Source: Azospira restricta (GTDB lineage Bacteria > Pseudomonadota > Gammaproteobacteria > Burkholderiales > Rhodocyclaceae). Taken from it: a stretch of DNA of 64,000 bases. Within the stretch, counting starts at the first letter, position 1, and each line of letters starts with the position of its first letter. The position numbers and the translations under genes are program-made. Below are positions 48,008 through 59,731 of this stretch, in pieces. The notes below the pieces were generated by a model. That model was not told where the DNA came from. It was given only the letters and a program-made list of their open reading frames with translations, and ran no database searches. The stretch covers positions 1 to 64,000 of the forward strand of contig NZ_CP064781.1 in the NCBI RefSeq assembly GCF_016858125.1, written 5' to 3'.

Positions 48008-49015
48008 ATGCGCCGCACCCTCAGCCGCTACCTGATCGAAGAACAACGCGAAAAGGGCAAGATCAACGCCGACCTGCGCCTGTTGATCGAAGTCGTCGCC
48101 CGCGCCTGCAAGAGCATCGCCGTCGCCATCGGCAAGGGCGCCATTGGTGGCGAGGGCGGCGTGCTCGGCGAGGCCGGCAGCGACAACGTGCAGGGCGAGG
48201 CGCAGAAGAAGCTCGACGTGATCTCGAACGAGATCTTCCTCGAGGCCAACGAATGGGGCGGCCACCTGGCCGGCATGGCCTCCGAGGAAATGGAACTGCC
48301 GCACGCGATCCCCAACCGCTACCCGCAGGGCGAGTACCTGCTGCTGTTCGATCCGCTCGACGGCTCGTCGAACATCGACATCAACGTCTCGGTCGGCACC
48401 ATCTTCTCGGTGCTGCGCTGCCCGGAGGGCGCCGACCCGACTGCGGATACCGCCTTCCTGCAGCCGGGGACGAAGCAGGTCGCCGCCGGCTACGCGGTCT
48501 ACGGGCCGACGACGCTGCTGGTGCTGACCGTCGGCGACGGCGTCGCCTGCTTCACGCTCGACCGCGAGCAGGGCTCCTTCGTGCTGACCCAGGAGCACCT
48601 GCGGATTCCGGAAGACACCAAGGAATTCGCCATCAACATGTCGAACCTGCGCCACTGGGAGCCGCCGGTGCGGCGCTACGTCGAGGAGTTGCTGGCCGGC
48701 AAGGAAGGCCCGCGCGGCAAGGACTTCAACATGCGCTGGGTGGCCTCGATGGTCGCCGACGTGCACCGCATCATGACCCGCGGCGGCATCTTCATGTACC
48801 CGCTCGACGCCAAGATCAAGGACAAGGGCGGCAAGCTGCGCCTGATGTACGAGGCCAACCCGATGAGCTTCATCGTCGAGCAGGCCGGCGGCGCCGCCAG
48901 CACCGGCCGCCAGCGCATCCTCGAGGTGCAGCCGAACGGCCTGCACATGCGCGTACCGGTGATCCTCGGCTCGAAGAACGAGGTCGAACTGGTCACCTCG
49001 TACCACGGCACCTGA
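48008..49015 (+). CDS. fbp: Fructose-1,6-bisphosphatase, class I
   Basis: A 335-aa phosphatase that gives fructose-6-phosphate in gluconeogenesis and the Calvin cycle. Metal and substrate motifs are [32 protein letters not shown] and [19 protein letters not shown] precedes the ATG. Its stop overlaps the phosphoribulokinase start by one base (TGATG), so the two Calvin-type enzymes are coupled. This strongly implies use in carbon fixation besides gluconeogenesis. Confidence 0.96.
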   Translation: MRRTLSRYLIEEQREKGKINADLRLLIEVVARACKSIAVAIGKGAIGGEGGVLGEAGSDNVQGEAQKKLDVISNEIFLEANEWGGHLAGMASEEMELPHAIPNRYPQGEYLLLFDPLDGSSNIDINVSVGTIFSVLRCPEGADPTADTAFLQPGTKQVAAGYAVYGPTTLLVLTVGDGVACFTLDREQGSFVLTQEHLRIPEDTKEFAINMSNLRHWEPPVRRYVEELLAGKEGPRGKDFNMRWVASMVADVHRIMTRGGIFMYPLDAKIKDKGGKLRLMYEANPMSFIVEQAGGAASTGRQRILEVQPNGLHMRVPVILGSKNEVELVTSYHGT

Positions 49016-49905
49016 TGTCCGCCCGCCACCCAATCATCGCCGTCACCGGCTCCTCCGGCGCCGGCACGACCACGGTCTCGCAGACCTTCGAGCAGATCTT
49101 CTGGCGCGAGAACGTGCACGCCGTCTTCGTCGAGGGCGACAGCTTCCACCGCTACACGCGCGCCGAGATGGTCCGCCAGACCGCCGCCGCCGACCGCGAC
49201 GGGCGCCCGGCGCCGACGCACTTCGGCCCCGAGGGCAACGACTTCGAAGGGCTGGAGGCGCTGTTCAAGGGCTACGCCGAGACCGGCCGCGGCCGTTACT
49301 GCCACTACATCCACGACGAGGTCGAGGCCGCCCGGTTCGGCGGCGAGATCGGCGGCTTCTCGGCCTTCCAGGACATCCCGGAAGACACCGACCTGCTGCT
49401 CTACGAGGGCCTGCACGGCGCCGTGCAGACCGACACCGCCGACGTCGCCCGGCACCCCGACCTGCTCATCGGCGTGGTCCCGATCATCAACCTGGAGTGG
49501 ATCCAGAAGCTGCACCGCGACATGAACCTGCGCGGCTATTCGCGCGAGGCGGTGACCACCACGATCCTGCGCCGGATGCACGACTACGTGCACTACATGG
49601 CGCCGCAGTTCTCGCGCACGCACATCAACTTCCAGCGCGTGCCGGTGGTCGACACCTCGAACCCGTTCATCGCCCGCGACATCCCGACGCAGGACGAATC
49701 CTTCGTCGTCATCCGCTTCGCCAACCCGCGCGGCGTCGATTTCCCGTACCTGCTGGCGATGATCGACGGCGCGTTCATGTCGCGCGCCAACACCATCGTC
49801 GTTCCCGGCGGCAAGATGCCGCTGGCGATGCAGCTGATCCTGACGCCGCTGATCTGGAAGCTGGTCGAGCAGGGGCGCCGGATCAGGAACGGCACGCGCG
49901 GCTGA
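49015..49905 (+). CDS. prkB: Phosphoribulokinase
   Basis: A 296-aa enzyme of the bacterial class I type that phosphorylates ribulose-5-phosphate to ribulose-1,5-bisphosphate, the RuBisCO substrate. It shows the P-loop AVTGSSGAGTTTVSQ, VEGDSFHRYTRAEM, YEGLHGAV and the C-terminal VVPGGKMPLAMQLILTP. The ATG overlaps the fbp stop (TGATG). Phosphoribulokinase has few uses outside the Calvin cycle, so RuBisCO genes are expected elsewhere in the genome. Confidence 0.96.
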   Translation: MSARHPIIAVTGSSGAGTTTVSQTFEQIFWRENVHAVFVEGDSFHRYTRAEMVRQTAAADRDGRPAPTHFGPEGNDFEGLEALFKGYAETGRGRYCHYIHDEVEAARFGGEIGGFSAFQDIPEDTDLLLYEGLHGAVQTDTADVARHPDLLIGVVPIINLEWIQKLHRDMNLRGYSREAVTTTILRRMHDYVHYMAPQFSRTHINFQRVPVVDTSNPFIARDIPTQDESFVVIRFANPRGVDFPYLLAMIDGAFMSRANTIVVPGGKMPLAMQLILTPLIWKLVEQGRRIRNGTRG

Positions 49906-49939
49906 AGCCGCCGCCACGCACCCGCAAAGGACTCCCGCC

Positions 49940-50257
49940 ATGCCCCTCCGCCCATCGACCGCCGCCTGCGCGGCGCTGTTCGCGCTGGCCCTGACCGGCT
50001 GCGCCGGCCTCGTGCCGGACAGCGACATCGACGTCATCAGCTACCAGTCCGGCGAGCGCTGGCTGAACGCCTCGTTCTACCTCGTCGAGCACCCGTTCTC
50101 CGACGACGGCAGCCGCCGCGCTAAGGCCCGGGCCGACCAGTTGTGCAGCGGCAGCCAGCGCATCGCGGTGCAGAGCGAGCGCAGCTGCTCGCTGGAGAAA
50201 TGCACGACGCAGTACGTGTGCCTGAAGCCGGAGGATGCGAAAGCGGCCGGCCGCTAG
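49940..50257 (+). CDS. Small lipoprotein of unknown function
   Basis: A 105-aa protein with a lipoprotein signal (LFALALTGC, Cys21 acylated) and a compact domain containing four later Cys residues (LCSGSQ, SCSLEKC, YVC) that may form disulfides in the periplasm. No family is recognised. AAAGGA precedes the ATG. It follows prkB by 34 bases, and its stop overlaps that of the convergent EAL-HDOD gene by 3 bases. Confidence 0.8.
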   Translation: MPLRPSTAACAALFALALTGCAGLVPDSDIDVISYQSGERWLNASFYLVEHPFSDDGSRRAKARADQLCSGSQRIAVQSERSCSLEKCTTQYVCLKPEDAKAAGR

Positions 50258-51579
50258 CCGGTTGCCGCGTAGCCCAGCTGGCAGACCCAGGCCAGCGCCT
50301 GGTCCTGGGCTTTCGTGACGTCGTCGGGGGCGACGCGCAGCTGCAGCGCCAGGTCGTCGACGGCGTCGAAATCGGCGGTCTCGAGGGCGCAGCAAAGCTG
50401 CAGCAGCTTGCCGAGCAGGCCTTGCCGGTCGGTCAGCGCCAAACTCACCTCGTCGGCCAGGCAGAGCTTGGCGACCAGCTTGTCCATCGGCTCGAGCAGC
50501 AAGGCATCGGCCATCGACAGCACCCCGGCCATGTAGGCCTGGTCCTTCTTGCACGAAGCGAAACCGGCCAGGCCTTCCATCAGCAGTTCCATGAAACGCC
50601 CGCGCCGAGCCGCCGCCTCGAACAGCGCCGAAGGATGCTCACCCTTGTCCTCCAGCGTAAACAGCAGCAGCTGCAACCAGCGGGTCAGCTGGCGACGCCC
50701 GAGGATGGTGATGGCGTGGCGGATCGAGGTGATCTTGGCTTGCGAAGCAAACGCGGCCGAATTCACCAGCCGCAACAGGTTCAGGTAAAGCCCGACGTTT
50801 TCCTTGAAGGCCTTTTCGAGCTGCTGATCGTCGAGATCCCGGTTGATTTTGCCGAGCAGGTCGAGCACCGCCAGCTTGGCCGGATCGGCCCGCTTGCCGA
50901 CGACCGGCGCCGGCCGGGCAAAGTGGTAACCCTGGAACAGATCGAAACCGAGCGCCTTGCAGCGCTCGAAATCGTCAACGGTTTCCACCTTCTCGGCCAG
51001 CAGTTGCACCGGCCAGCGCTTCAGGCGGCGCACCGTCGCCGCCAGTTGCTCGGGCGCCATCTGCAGCAGATCGACCTTGACGATATCGACGACGTCGAGC
51101 AGCGGTTCGTAGTAGTCGACACCGACGAAATCGTCGAGGGCAAACGAAAAGCCCATGGCCTTGAGCTTGTGGCAGCGATCGACCAGCTCCCGGCTGATCG
51201 GGCTGGTTTCGAGCAGTTCGATGACCACCTGCGAACGCGGCAGCAGCGTGATCATGTCCGACAGCAACATGTCTTCGCCGACATTGACGAAGGCCTTGCG
51301 GCGCTTGAGGAATTCGCTGGTGCCGTATTGCGCGAAGGCGTTGATGATCACCGTCGCGGTCGCTTCGGTCGGGCAATCGATCTGGGCGCCGCTTTCGCGC
51401 TGGCGCCGATAGAGGAACTCCTGGGCAACGACGGTCCGATTCCGATCGAGGATCGGCTGATAGGCGAACAGATAGCTCTTGTCGGCGTGGACGGGCGCCA
51501 GCACGGACGCCTGGTGCATGGATGTTCCGATCGCCGACGACCGGGCTGCGCCCGGCGCTGCAAGTTGATGTGCCGCCAT
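50254..51579 (-). CDS. EAL-HDOD signalling protein (degenerate EAL)
   Basis: A 441-aa cytoplasmic protein with an EAL-like domain (about 25-215) and an HDOD domain (about 225-415). The EAL motif reads EFLYRR instead of E-A-L-x-R, and DDF is followed by VGVDYY rather than GTG, so phosphodiesterase activity is unlikely and a binding or scaffold role is more plausible. HDOD is seen in NVGLYLNLLRLVNSAAF, the degenerate HD-superfamily core. Such proteins affect motility and signalling in other proteobacteria. The start is the ATG at 51579 with GGAG 8 bases upstream; a longer N-terminus is open but has no family support. Confidence 0.88.
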   Translation of the reverse strand: MAAHQLAAPGAARSSAIGTSMHQASVLAPVHADKSYLFAYQPILDRNRTVVAQEFLYRRQRESGAQIDCPTEATATVIINAFAQYGTSEFLKRRKAFVNVGEDMLLSDMITLLPRSQVVIELLETSPISRELVDRCHKLKAMGFSFALDDFVGVDYYEPLLDVVDIVKVDLLQMAPEQLAATVRRLKRWPVQLLAEKVETVDDFERCKALGFDLFQGYHFARPAPVVGKRADPAKLAVLDLLGKINRDLDDQQLEKAFKENVGLYLNLLRLVNSAAFASQAKITSIRHAITILGRRQLTRWLQLLLFTLEDKGEHPSALFEAAARRGRFMELLMEGLAGFASCKKDQAYMAGVLSMADALLLEPMDKLVAKLCLADEVSLALTDRQGLLGKLLQLCCALETADFDAVDDLALQLRVAPDDVTKAQDQALAWVCQLGYAATG

Positions 51580-51953
51580 TATTCTCGCTCCGCCACAGCC
51601 CTGCGCCCGCCGCGGTTCTGATTGCCTGCGGCTAAACGCACTCCTCGAAACAACGTTAGCATAAGCGCACGTTGCCAACAACAACCATTGCCCGGTGACG
51701 CCAAAAAACCAAGAAAATCGATTCTTTCGACGCAAAAATACAAATAACTGTTCGCATTAACGGACAACAAGAACAAACGATACAGACGCCGATGAACGCG
51801 GAGGCGCCGCCGCCCGCTTCGGCGGAATCGGGTGAGGCATCACCCCCCGCCCGTCGGGTCGCGGGCGAAATCGGCGCGGCGGGGAGCGGCGCCGGAGGCG
51901 CCCCCCCGCGGGAACAGGGGTTCCCGGCCCCCCTGGCGAAGGGGTGCAGGCGC
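51580..51953. other. Gene-free region, A+T-rich in its left half
   Basis: About 370 bases. From 51640 to 51790 the sequence is unusually A+T-rich for this genome and should hold the promoter of the EAL-HDOD gene, but no clear -35/-10 pair was fixed. The right half is very GC-rich and repetitive, with no convincing terminator for the FAD-protein gene. Confidence 0.4.
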
Positions 51954-53567
51954 CTAGACCGGCCGCACCAGATCCTGCGCCACCGCCTCGGCGACCCTGA
52001 TCCCGTCGACGCCGGCCGACAGGATGCCGCCGGCGTAGCCGGCGCCTTCGCCGGCCGGGTACAGCCCCCTTACGTTGAGGCTCTGGAAATCCTCGCCGCG
52101 CGTGATGCGCAAGGGCGACGAGGTGCGCGTCTCGACGCCGGTGAGCACCGCGTCGGCCATGTCGAAGCCCCGGATCTGCCGCCCGAACGCCGGCAGCGCC
52201 TCGCGCATCGCCTCGATCGCGTACGGCGGCAGCGCCGTCGCGAGGTCGGTCAGCTTCACGCCCGGCTTGTAGGAGGGCTCGACCGCGCCGAGCGCCGTCG
52301 ATGCCCGGCCGGCGAGAAAGTCGCCGACCAGCTGCGCCGGCGCATCATAGTTGCCGCCGCCGAGTTCGAAGGCGCGCGATTCGAGCTCGCGCTGGAAGGC
52401 GATGCCGGCCAGCGGGTTCGCCAGCGAGCCGCCGTAGTCGGCCGGATCGACGTTCACGACGATGCCGGCGTTGGCGTTGCGCTCGTTGCGCGAATACTGG
52501 CTCATGCCGTTGGTCACCACCCGGTTCGGCTCCGAGGTCGCCGCCACCACCGTGCCGCCGGGGCACATGCAGAAGCTGTAGACGGCGCGACCGTTCGTCG
52601 CGTGATGCACCAGCTTGTAGTCGGCGGCGCCCAAGAGCGGGTTGCCGGCGTGCGGGCCGAGGCGCGCCTGGTCGATCAGCGACTGCGGATGCTCGATGCG
52701 GAAGCCGACCGAGAACGGCTTCGGTTCCATGAACACGCCCTGCGCGAAGAGCGACTCGAAGGTGTCGCGCGCGCTGTGGCCGAGCGCGAGCACGACATGG
52801 TCCGTGGCAAGGGTCTCGCCACCCGCCAGCTGCACGCCGCATACGCGGCCGTCGCGGAGGTCGAGCCCGGTGACGCGCTGCTGGAAGCGGACCTCGCCGC
52901 CCAGTTCGACGATCTCGGCACGCAGCTTCTCAACCATGCTGACCAGCCGGAAGGTGCCGATGTGCGGCTTCGACACGTAGAGGATCTCCTCCGGCGCACC
53001 GGCCTTGACGAACTCGGCCATCACCTTGCGGCCGAGGAAGCGCGGGTCCTTGATCTGGCTGTAGAGCTTGCCGTCCGAGAAGGTGCCGGCGCCGCCCTCG
53101 CCGAACTGCACGTTCGACTCCGGGTTGAGCACGTGCCGGCGCCACAGCCCCCAGGTGTCCTGCGTCCGTTCGCGCACCGCCTTGCCGCGTTCGAGCACGA
53201 TCGGCTTGAAGCCCATCTGCGCCAGCAGCAGCGCGGCGAAGATGCCGCAGGGGCCGAAGCCGACGACGACCGGCCGCGACTTCAGGGTCGCCGGCGCCTG
53301 CGCGACGAAGCGGTACGCGGTGTCCGGCGCCGGCGCGACGTGGCGGTCGTTGGCGAGCCGCTTCAGCACCGCCGCCTCGCTGTTCACGGCGACATCGACG
53401 GTGTAGATGAACGACAGCCGCTCCGGCTTGCGCGCATCGTAGCCGCGCTTGAACACCGTGAAGTCGGCGATCTCCGTCGGCGCCACGCCGAGCTTGCGGG
53501 CGATCGCCGCGGGCAGGGCCTCGGGCGGATGGTCAACGGGCAGGCGGAGTTCGGTCAGTCGCAGCAT
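51954..53567 (-). CDS. FAD-dependent oxidoreductase of unknown substrate (COG2509-like)
   Basis: A 537-aa flavoprotein. An N-terminal domain of about 95 residues ([12 protein letters not shown]) precedes the dinucleotide fold with [19 protein letters not shown]. Further family stretches are [30 protein letters not shown] and [18 protein letters not shown]. This is the widely distributed group annotated as NAD(FAD)-utilising dehydrogenase, for which no reaction is established. It lies upstream of tkt on the opposite strand. Confidence 0.88.
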   Translation of the reverse strand: MLRLTELRLPVDHPPEALPAAIARKLGVAPTEIADFTVFKRGYDARKPERLSFIYTVDVAVNSEAAVLKRLANDRHVAPAPDTAYRFVAQAPATLKSRPVVVGFGPCGIFAALLLAQMGFKPIVLERGKAVRERTQDTWGLWRRHVLNPESNVQFGEGGAGTFSDGKLYSQIKDPRFLGRKVMAEFVKAGAPEEILYVSKPHIGTFRLVSMVEKLRAEIVELGGEVRFQQRVTGLDLRDGRVCGVQLAGGETLATDHVVLALGHSARDTFESLFAQGVFMEPKPFSVGFRIEHPQSLIDQARLGPHAGNPLLGAADYKLVHHATNGRAVYSFCMCPGGTVVAATSEPNRVVTNGMSQYSRNERNANAGIVVNVDPADYGGSLANPLAGIAFQRELESRAFELGGGNYDAPAQLVGDFLAGRASTALGAVEPSYKPGVKLTDLATALPPYAIEAMREALPAFGRQIRGFDMADAVLTGVETRTSSPLRITRGEDFQSLNVRGLYPAGEGAGYAGGILSAGVDGIRVAEAVAQDLVRPV

Positions 53568-53731
53568 GGGTTCGGGCGGGGCGCCGCGGCACGGGCCGGA
53601 CGGCGATCGGGAATGGGCAGGCGCGCATTTTCGCCGTTCGCGGCCGAGGAATCTACCCCGCCCCGCTCGCCGCCCAAACCGGACCGGCAGGTGAGCGCCC
53701 GCTTCGCCGCCCCCGCCCGGCGGCCCGGCGA

Positions 53732-53761
53732 CTGGAAAAAGCCCCTGTTTTGGCGGATAAT
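53732..53761 (+). promoter_or_regulatory. Candidate promoter of tkt
   Basis: CTGGAA (53732-53737) and GATAAT (53756-53761) are 18 bases apart, predicting a start near 53768. This lies after an in-frame TTG and before the GTG at 53792, supporting the later start codon for tkt. Confidence 0.5.
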
Positions 53762-53791
53762 TTCGCCTTTTCAGCTTCCCGGCAAACCATC

Positions 53792-55804
53792 GTGTCCGCG
53801 TCCACCAGCACCGCCCCCCGCATCGAATTCAACCCGCTCACCAGCGCCATCCGCGCCCTGGCCATGGACGCCGTGCAGAAGGCCAACTCCGGCCACCCCG
53901 GCATGCCGATGGGCATGGCCGAGATCGCCGAAGTGTTGTGGCGCCGCTACCTGAAGCACAACCCGATCAACCCGCAGTGGGCCGACCGCGACCGTTTCGT
54001 GCTCTCCAACGGCCACGGCTCGATGCTGCTCTACGCGCTGCTGCACCTGACCGGCTACGACCTCACCATCGACGACCTGAAGAGCTTCCGCCAGTTCGGC
54101 TCGCGCACCGCCGGCCACCCGGAAGTCGGCCACACGGCCGGCGTCGAGACGACCACCGGTCCGCTCGGCCAGGGCATCACCAACGCCGTCGGCATGGCCA
54201 TCGCCGAGAAGGTGCTGGCGGCCGAGTTCAACCGGCCCGGCCACGCCATCGTCGACCACCACACCTACGCCTTCCTCGGCGACGGCTGCCTGATGGAAGG
54301 CATCTCGCATGAAGCCTGCTCGCTCGCCGGCACGCTCGGCCTGGGCAAGCTGATCGCCTTCTACGACGACAACGGCATCTCGATCGACGGCGACGTCGAG
54401 GGCTGGTTCACCGACGACACGCCGAAGCGTTTCGAAGCCTATGGCTGGCAGGTGATCCCCGACGTCGACGGCCACCAGGCCGAGGCCATCGAACAGGCCC
54501 TGCTCGCGGCGCGCGCCGAAGCGGGCAAGCCGACGCTGATCTGCTGCAAGACGCGGATCGGCATGGGCTCGCCGAACAAGGCCGACAGCCACGACGTGCA
54601 CGGCGCCCCGCTCGGCGAAGCCGAAATCGCCGCGACGCGCCCGCACATCAACTGGCACCACGCGCCGTTCGAGATTCCCGCCGACGTCTATGCCGCCTGG
54701 GACGCGAAGGCGAAGGGCGCCGCCGCCGAGGCCGAGTGGAACCGGCGCTTCGCCGCCTACGCCGCGGCCTTCCCCGAGCTCGCCGCCGAATTCACGCGGC
54801 GCATGGCCAGCGAACTGCCGGCCGACTGGGCCGGCGCTTCCGCCGCCGCCATCGCCGGCATCGCCGCCAAGGCCGAGAACATCGCCACGCGCAAGGCGTC
54901 CCAAAATGCCATCGGCGCCTTCGCGCCGCTCTTGCCGGAACTGATCGGCGGTTCGGCCGACCTCGCCGCGTCGAACCTAACGCTGTGGAAGGGCTCGAAG
55001 GGCGTCTCGAAGAGCGAAGGCGGCAACTACCTGTACTACGGCGTGCGCGAATTCGGCATGACCGCGATCGCCAACGGCCTCGCGCTGCACGGCGGCCTGA
55101 TCCCCTACACCGCGACCTTCCTCGTCTTCTCGGACTACGCGCGCAACGCGATCCGCATGGCGGCGCTGATGAAGCAGCGCCAGATCATGGTCTACACGCA
55201 CGATTCGATCGGGCTGGGCGAGGACGGCCCGACGCACCAGCCGGTCGAGCACGTCGCCAGCCTGCGCCTGATCCCGAACCTCGACGTCTGGCGCACCGCC
55301 GACGCGACCGAGACCGCCGTCGCCTGGGCTGCCGCGATCGAACGCCAGAACGGCCCGAGCGTGCTCGCGCTGTCCCGCCAGAACCTGCCGACGGTCACCG
55401 CCGGCGTTGCCGCCGAGACCATCCGCCGCGGCGGCTACGTGCTGTCCGACTGCGCCGGCGAGGCACAGGTGGTGCTGATCGCCACCGGCTCGGAAGTGAA
55501 GCTCGCGCTCGACGCGCAGGCCGCGCTGAAGATGGATGGCATCGCCGCCCGCGTCGTCTCGATGCCCTGCGCCGACGTCTTCGACCGCCAGGACGCCGAC
55601 TACCGCGCCAGCGTGCTCGGCAAGTGCCAGAAGCGCATCGCCATCGAGGCCGGCCACCCCGACCTGTGGCGCAAGTACGTCGGCCTGAAGGGTGCGGTGA
55701 TCGGCATCGACCGCTTCGGCGAGTCGGCCCCGGCGCCCAAGCTGTTCGAATTCTTCGGTTTCACCGTGGCCAACGTCGTCGCCACGGTCAAAGGCATTCT
55801 TTAA
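53792..55804 (+). CDS. tkt: Transketolase
   Basis: A 670-aa thiamine-diphosphate enzyme moving two-carbon units between sugar phosphates in the pentose phosphate and Calvin pathways. Motifs are [35 protein letters not shown], the TPP motif [13 protein letters not shown] and, in the second half, [17 protein letters not shown]. The start is taken as GTG at 53792 because a -10 element overlaps the longer frame. No Shine-Dalgarno is obvious. It begins a tkt-gap-epd-pgk run of sugar-phosphate genes. Confidence 0.95.
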   Translation: MSASTSTAPRIEFNPLTSAIRALAMDAVQKANSGHPGMPMGMAEIAEVLWRRYLKHNPINPQWADRDRFVLSNGHGSMLLYALLHLTGYDLTIDDLKSFRQFGSRTAGHPEVGHTAGVETTTGPLGQGITNAVGMAIAEKVLAAEFNRPGHAIVDHHTYAFLGDGCLMEGISHEACSLAGTLGLGKLIAFYDDNGISIDGDVEGWFTDDTPKRFEAYGWQVIPDVDGHQAEAIEQALLAARAEAGKPTLICCKTRIGMGSPNKADSHDVHGAPLGEAEIAATRPHINWHHAPFEIPADVYAAWDAKAKGAAAEAEWNRRFAAYAAAFPELAAEFTRRMASELPADWAGASAAAIAGIAAKAENIATRKASQNAIGAFAPLLPELIGGSADLAASNLTLWKGSKGVSKSEGGNYLYYGVREFGMTAIANGLALHGGLIPYTATFLVFSDYARNAIRMAALMKQRQIMVYTHDSIGLGEDGPTHQPVEHVASLRLIPNLDVWRTADATETAVAWAAAIERQNGPSVLALSRQNLPTVTAGVAAETIRRGGYVLSDCAGEAQVVLIATGSEVKLALDAQAALKMDGIAARVVSMPCADVFDRQDADYRASVLGKCQKRIAIEAGHPDLWRKYVGLKGAVIGIDRFGESAPAPKLFEFFGFTVANVVATVKGIL

Positions 55805-55835
55805 TCGCTATTCGGTTCTTTCCAGGAGCAAAGCA

Positions 55836-56864
<1,029 letters not shown>

Positions 56865-56875
56865 ATCGTCCGCAG

Positions 56876-56905
56876 AGGGCAGGCCGCGGGCCTGCCCTTT
56901 TTCTT
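56876..56905 (+). terminator. Terminator after gap
   Basis: A perfect 10-bp stem (56876-56885 with 56889-56898) with loop GCG runs into TTTTTCTTTT. It separates tkt-gap from epd-pgk, although epd starts only 20 bases later. Confidence 0.9.
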
Positions 56906-56924
56906 TTCCGCCTCTCCGGACCCC

Positions 56925-57959
56925 GTGTTGAAAAAACCGCTCCGCCTCGCGATCAACGGCTACGGCCGCATCGGCCGCTGTTTCCTGCGCGCGCTGCATG
57001 AGTCGCCGTGCCGCGACCGGCTGCAGGTGGTCGCCATCAACGAGCCGGCGGCGCTCGAGAGCATCGCCTACCTGACCCGTTTCGACTCGACGCACGGCCG
57101 CTTCCCCGGGGCGGTCGAGCTGCACGGGCAGAACCTGCTGATCGACGGCGACACCATTGCCGTCAGTCACGAAACGACACCGGAGGCGGTGGACTGGCGC
57201 GGCCTCGGCATCGATCTCGTCGTCGAATGCTCCGGCCGCTACAGCACGCGCGCCGAGCTGCAGCGCTTCATCGCCGCCGGCGCGCCGCGCCTGCTGCTGT
57301 CGCACCCGGCGAACAGCGCCGCCGACGTCGACGCGACGATCGTCTACGGCATCAACCACGAGACGCTCGCCGGCAGCGAGCGCCTGGTTTCCAACGCCTC
57401 GTGCACGACCAACGCCGTCGTGCCGGTCCTCGACCTGCTGGCGCGCGAGATCGGCATCGAGCACGTGCTGCTGACCACGCTGCACTCGGTGATGAACGAC
57501 CAGCCGCTGGCCGACGGCTACCACCACGCCGACCTGCGCCGCACGCGCTCGGCGATGCAGTCGATCATCCCGGTGTCGACCGGCCTCGCCCGCGGCGTCG
57601 AGCGGCTGTTGCCGGCGCTCGCCGGCCGCGTGCAGGCGAAGGCGATCCGCGTGCCGACGGCCAACGTCTCGGCGATCGACATGGTCATCGACGCCGGCCG
57701 GCCGGTCACCGCCGACGCGGTCAACGCGCTGCTGGCGGCGGCCACCGCCGGCCCGTGGCGCAAGCTGCTGGCCTACACCGCCGCGCCGCACGCCTCGGTC
57801 GACTTCAACCACGACCCGCACTCGGCGATCATCGACGGCAGCCAGACGCGGCTCGCCGGCCAGCACATGCTCAACCTGCTCTTGTGGTTCGACAACGAAT
57901 GGGGCTTCGCCAACCGCATGCTCGACGTCGCCTGCCACTGGCGGCAGAAGATTTCCTGA
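56925..57959 (+). CDS. epd: D-erythrose-4-phosphate dehydrogenase (second GapA-family protein)
   Basis: A 344-aa GAPDH-family protein with [19 protein letters not shown] and catalytic [12 protein letters not shown]. It differs from the neighbouring Gap in ways typical of Epd: [27 protein letters not shown], and the C-terminal [15 protein letters not shown] followed by [12 protein letters not shown]. Epd makes 4-phosphoerythronate for pyridoxal-phosphate synthesis; the order epd-pgk also occurs in E. coli. The start codon is GTG, without a strong ribosome site. A second genuine GAPDH is less likely. Confidence 0.88.
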   Translation: MLKKPLRLAINGYGRIGRCFLRALHESPCRDRLQVVAINEPAALESIAYLTRFDSTHGRFPGAVELHGQNLLIDGDTIAVSHETTPEAVDWRGLGIDLVVECSGRYSTRAELQRFIAAGAPRLLLSHPANSAADVDATIVYGINHETLAGSERLVSNASCTTNAVVPVLDLLAREIGIEHVLLTTLHSVMNDQPLADGYHHADLRRTRSAMQSIIPVSTGLARGVERLLPALAGRVQAKAIRVPTANVSAIDMVIDAGRPVTADAVNALLAAATAGPWRKLLAYTAAPHASVDFNHDPHSAIIDGSQTRLAGQHMLNLLLWFDNEWGFANRMLDVACHWRQKIS

Positions 57960-57993
57960 ACCCTACCTTCCGACCTTCACCAGGAGTTTTCCA

Positions 57994-59178
57994 ATGAACG
58001 TTCTCAAGCTCGCCGACCTCGACGTCAAGGGCAAGCGCGTCTTCATCCGCGCCGACTTCAACGTGCCGCAGGACGACGCCGGCAACATCACCGAAGACAC
58101 GCGCATCCGCGCCGCGCTGCCGACGCTGAAGTACTGCCTGGAGAACGGCGCCGCGGTGATGGTCACCTCGCACCTCGGCCGCCCGAGCGAAGGCGAGCTG
58201 AAGCCCGAGGACACGCTGATGCCGGTCGCCGTGCGCCTCGGCCAGCTGCTGAACAAGCCGGTGCGTCTCGTCGCCGACTGGGTCGACGGCGGCTTCAAGG
58301 TTGAACCGGGCGAGATCGTGCTGCTCGAGAACTGCCGCTGCAACAAGGGCGAGAAGAAGAACAGCGACGAGCTGGCGCAGAAGATGGCCAAGCTGTGCGA
58401 CATCTACGTGAACGACGCCTTCGGCACCGCCCACCGCGCCGAGGCGACGACGCACGGCATCGCCAAGTTCGCGCCGGTGGCCTGCGCCGGCTTCCTGATG
58501 GGCGCCGAGATCGACGCGCTGTCGCGCGCGCTGGAGAACCCGAAGCGGCCGCTGGTCGCCATCGTCGCCGGCGCCAAGGTGTCGACCAAGCTGACCATCC
58601 TCAAGTCGCTGGCCGAGAAGGTCGACCAGCTGATCGTCGGCGGCGGCATCGCCAACACCTTCCTGCTCGCCAACGGCAAGCGCATCGGCGACTCGCTGGC
58701 CGAGCCGAACCTGGTCAGCGAGGCGCACGCGATCATGGACATCATGAAGGAGCGCGGCGCCGACGTGCCGCTGCCGGTCGACGTCGTCGTCGCCGACGAG
58801 GTGTCGGCGATGGCGCGCGGCGCCAAGGTGTCGGTCGACGAGGTCGGCGCGCACGACCGCATCCTCGACGTCGGCCCGAAGACGGCGGCCAAGCTCGCCG
58901 ACATCATCGCCCACGCCGGCACCATCGTCTGGAACGGCCCGGTCGGCGTCTTCGAGCTCGACCAGTTCGCCGGCGGCACCAAGATGCTGGCCTCGGCGAT
59001 CGCCCACTCCGACGGCTTCTCGCTCGCCGGCGGCGGCGACACGCTGGCGGCGATCGCCAAGTTCCACATCGCCGACGACGTCGACTACATCTCGACCGGC
59101 GGCGGCGCCTTCCTCGAATTCCTCGAAGGCAAGAAGCTGCCGGCGATCGAGGTGCTGGAAAGCCGCGCCCGGGGCTGA
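57994..59178 (+). CDS. pgk: Phosphoglycerate kinase
   Basis: A 394-aa kinase exchanging phosphate between 1,3-bisphosphoglycerate and ADP. Motifs are [59 protein letters not shown] and the C-terminal [17 protein letters not shown]. The usual LLENVRFNKGEKKN reads [14 protein letters not shown], a minor variation. AGGAG precedes the ATG. A terminator follows. Confidence 0.96.
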   Translation: MNVLKLADLDVKGKRVFIRADFNVPQDDAGNITEDTRIRAALPTLKYCLENGAAVMVTSHLGRPSEGELKPEDTLMPVAVRLGQLLNKPVRLVADWVDGGFKVEPGEIVLLENCRCNKGEKKNSDELAQKMAKLCDIYVNDAFGTAHRAEATTHGIAKFAPVACAGFLMGAEIDALSRALENPKRPLVAIVAGAKVSTKLTILKSLAEKVDQLIVGGGIANTFLLANGKRIGDSLAEPNLVSEAHAIMDIMKERGADVPLPVDVVVADEVSAMARGAKVSVDEVGAHDRILDVGPKTAAKLADIIAHAGTIVWNGPVGVFELDQFAGGTKMLASAIAHSDGFSLAGGGDTLAAIAKFHIADDVDYISTGGGAFLEFLEGKKLPAIEVLESRARG

Positions 59179-59197
59179 ACCGACGGGCTCACCGACG

Positions 59198-59220
59198 AGG
59201 CCGCCTGCGGGCGGCCTTTT
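59198..59220 (+). terminator. Terminator after pgk
   Basis: An 8-bp perfect stem (59198-59205 with 59210-59217) and TGCG loop end in TTTT, 20 bases after the pgk stop. Confidence 0.8.
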
Positions 59221-59324
59221 CATTGCCCTCCGGCAACCCGTTTCCCCCGGATCGTCGCGGCACGACGCAGCGCGGCGGCCCATTGTCGGCGCGGGCGGGG
59301 CTGGCGGGTCGCCGCGTCCCCCGC

Positions 59325-59639
59325 TCAGGCGGCGAACTCGCCGTCGCGAGCGCGCGCGAACCACTGGTGCGCGAGGTTCGCGACGAACCCGGCGCTCCGC
59401 GTTTTCGCGCAACGGATCAGGCGCAGGCTGGAAATCCCCAGCCCCTGCACGACAAGACACCCCGGCCGCTCCGCGGAAAACGATTGCCCGGGCATCAATA
59501 CGATGTCTTCGTTGCTGTCGGTAAAGGTTCCCCACAGGCAGCCGCTGACGCATAGAATCGAGTCGCCGCCGGCGATCTCGAACTCGATGACCTGACGACG
59601 CTGGAGCGTGACGGGGCAGGATTCGGACGAGGCATTCAT
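59325..59639 (-). CDS. DUF2917-type small protein
   Basis: A 104-aa protein with a small cupin-like core: RRQVIEFEIAGGDSILCVSGCLWGTF in outline, then DIVLMPGQSFSAERPGCLVVQ. This matches the pattern of DUF2917 proteins, common in betaproteobacteria and without a known function. It is divergent from a GlxA-type regulator gene, which may control it. The GAGG before its ATG supports the start. Confidence 0.78.
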   Translation of the reverse strand: MNASSESCPVTLQRRQVIEFEIAGGDSILCVSGCLWGTFTDSNEDIVLMPGQSFSAERPGCLVVQGLGISSLRLIRCAKTRSAGFVANLAHQWFARARDGEFAA

Positions 59640-59731
59640 GATTTCCTCCTCTCGGGGTTGTGCATCGACTGCACGGATCCGCTACGGTGAAATCATTCTG
59701 CGTTTCCCGCCCCCGCTGCGAAAGGTCGCAA

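Noticed and set aside
53750-53791. TTG start for transketolase 14 codons upstream
   Set aside because: A GATAAT -10 element lies inside this extension, and the extra residues do not match the family N-terminus.
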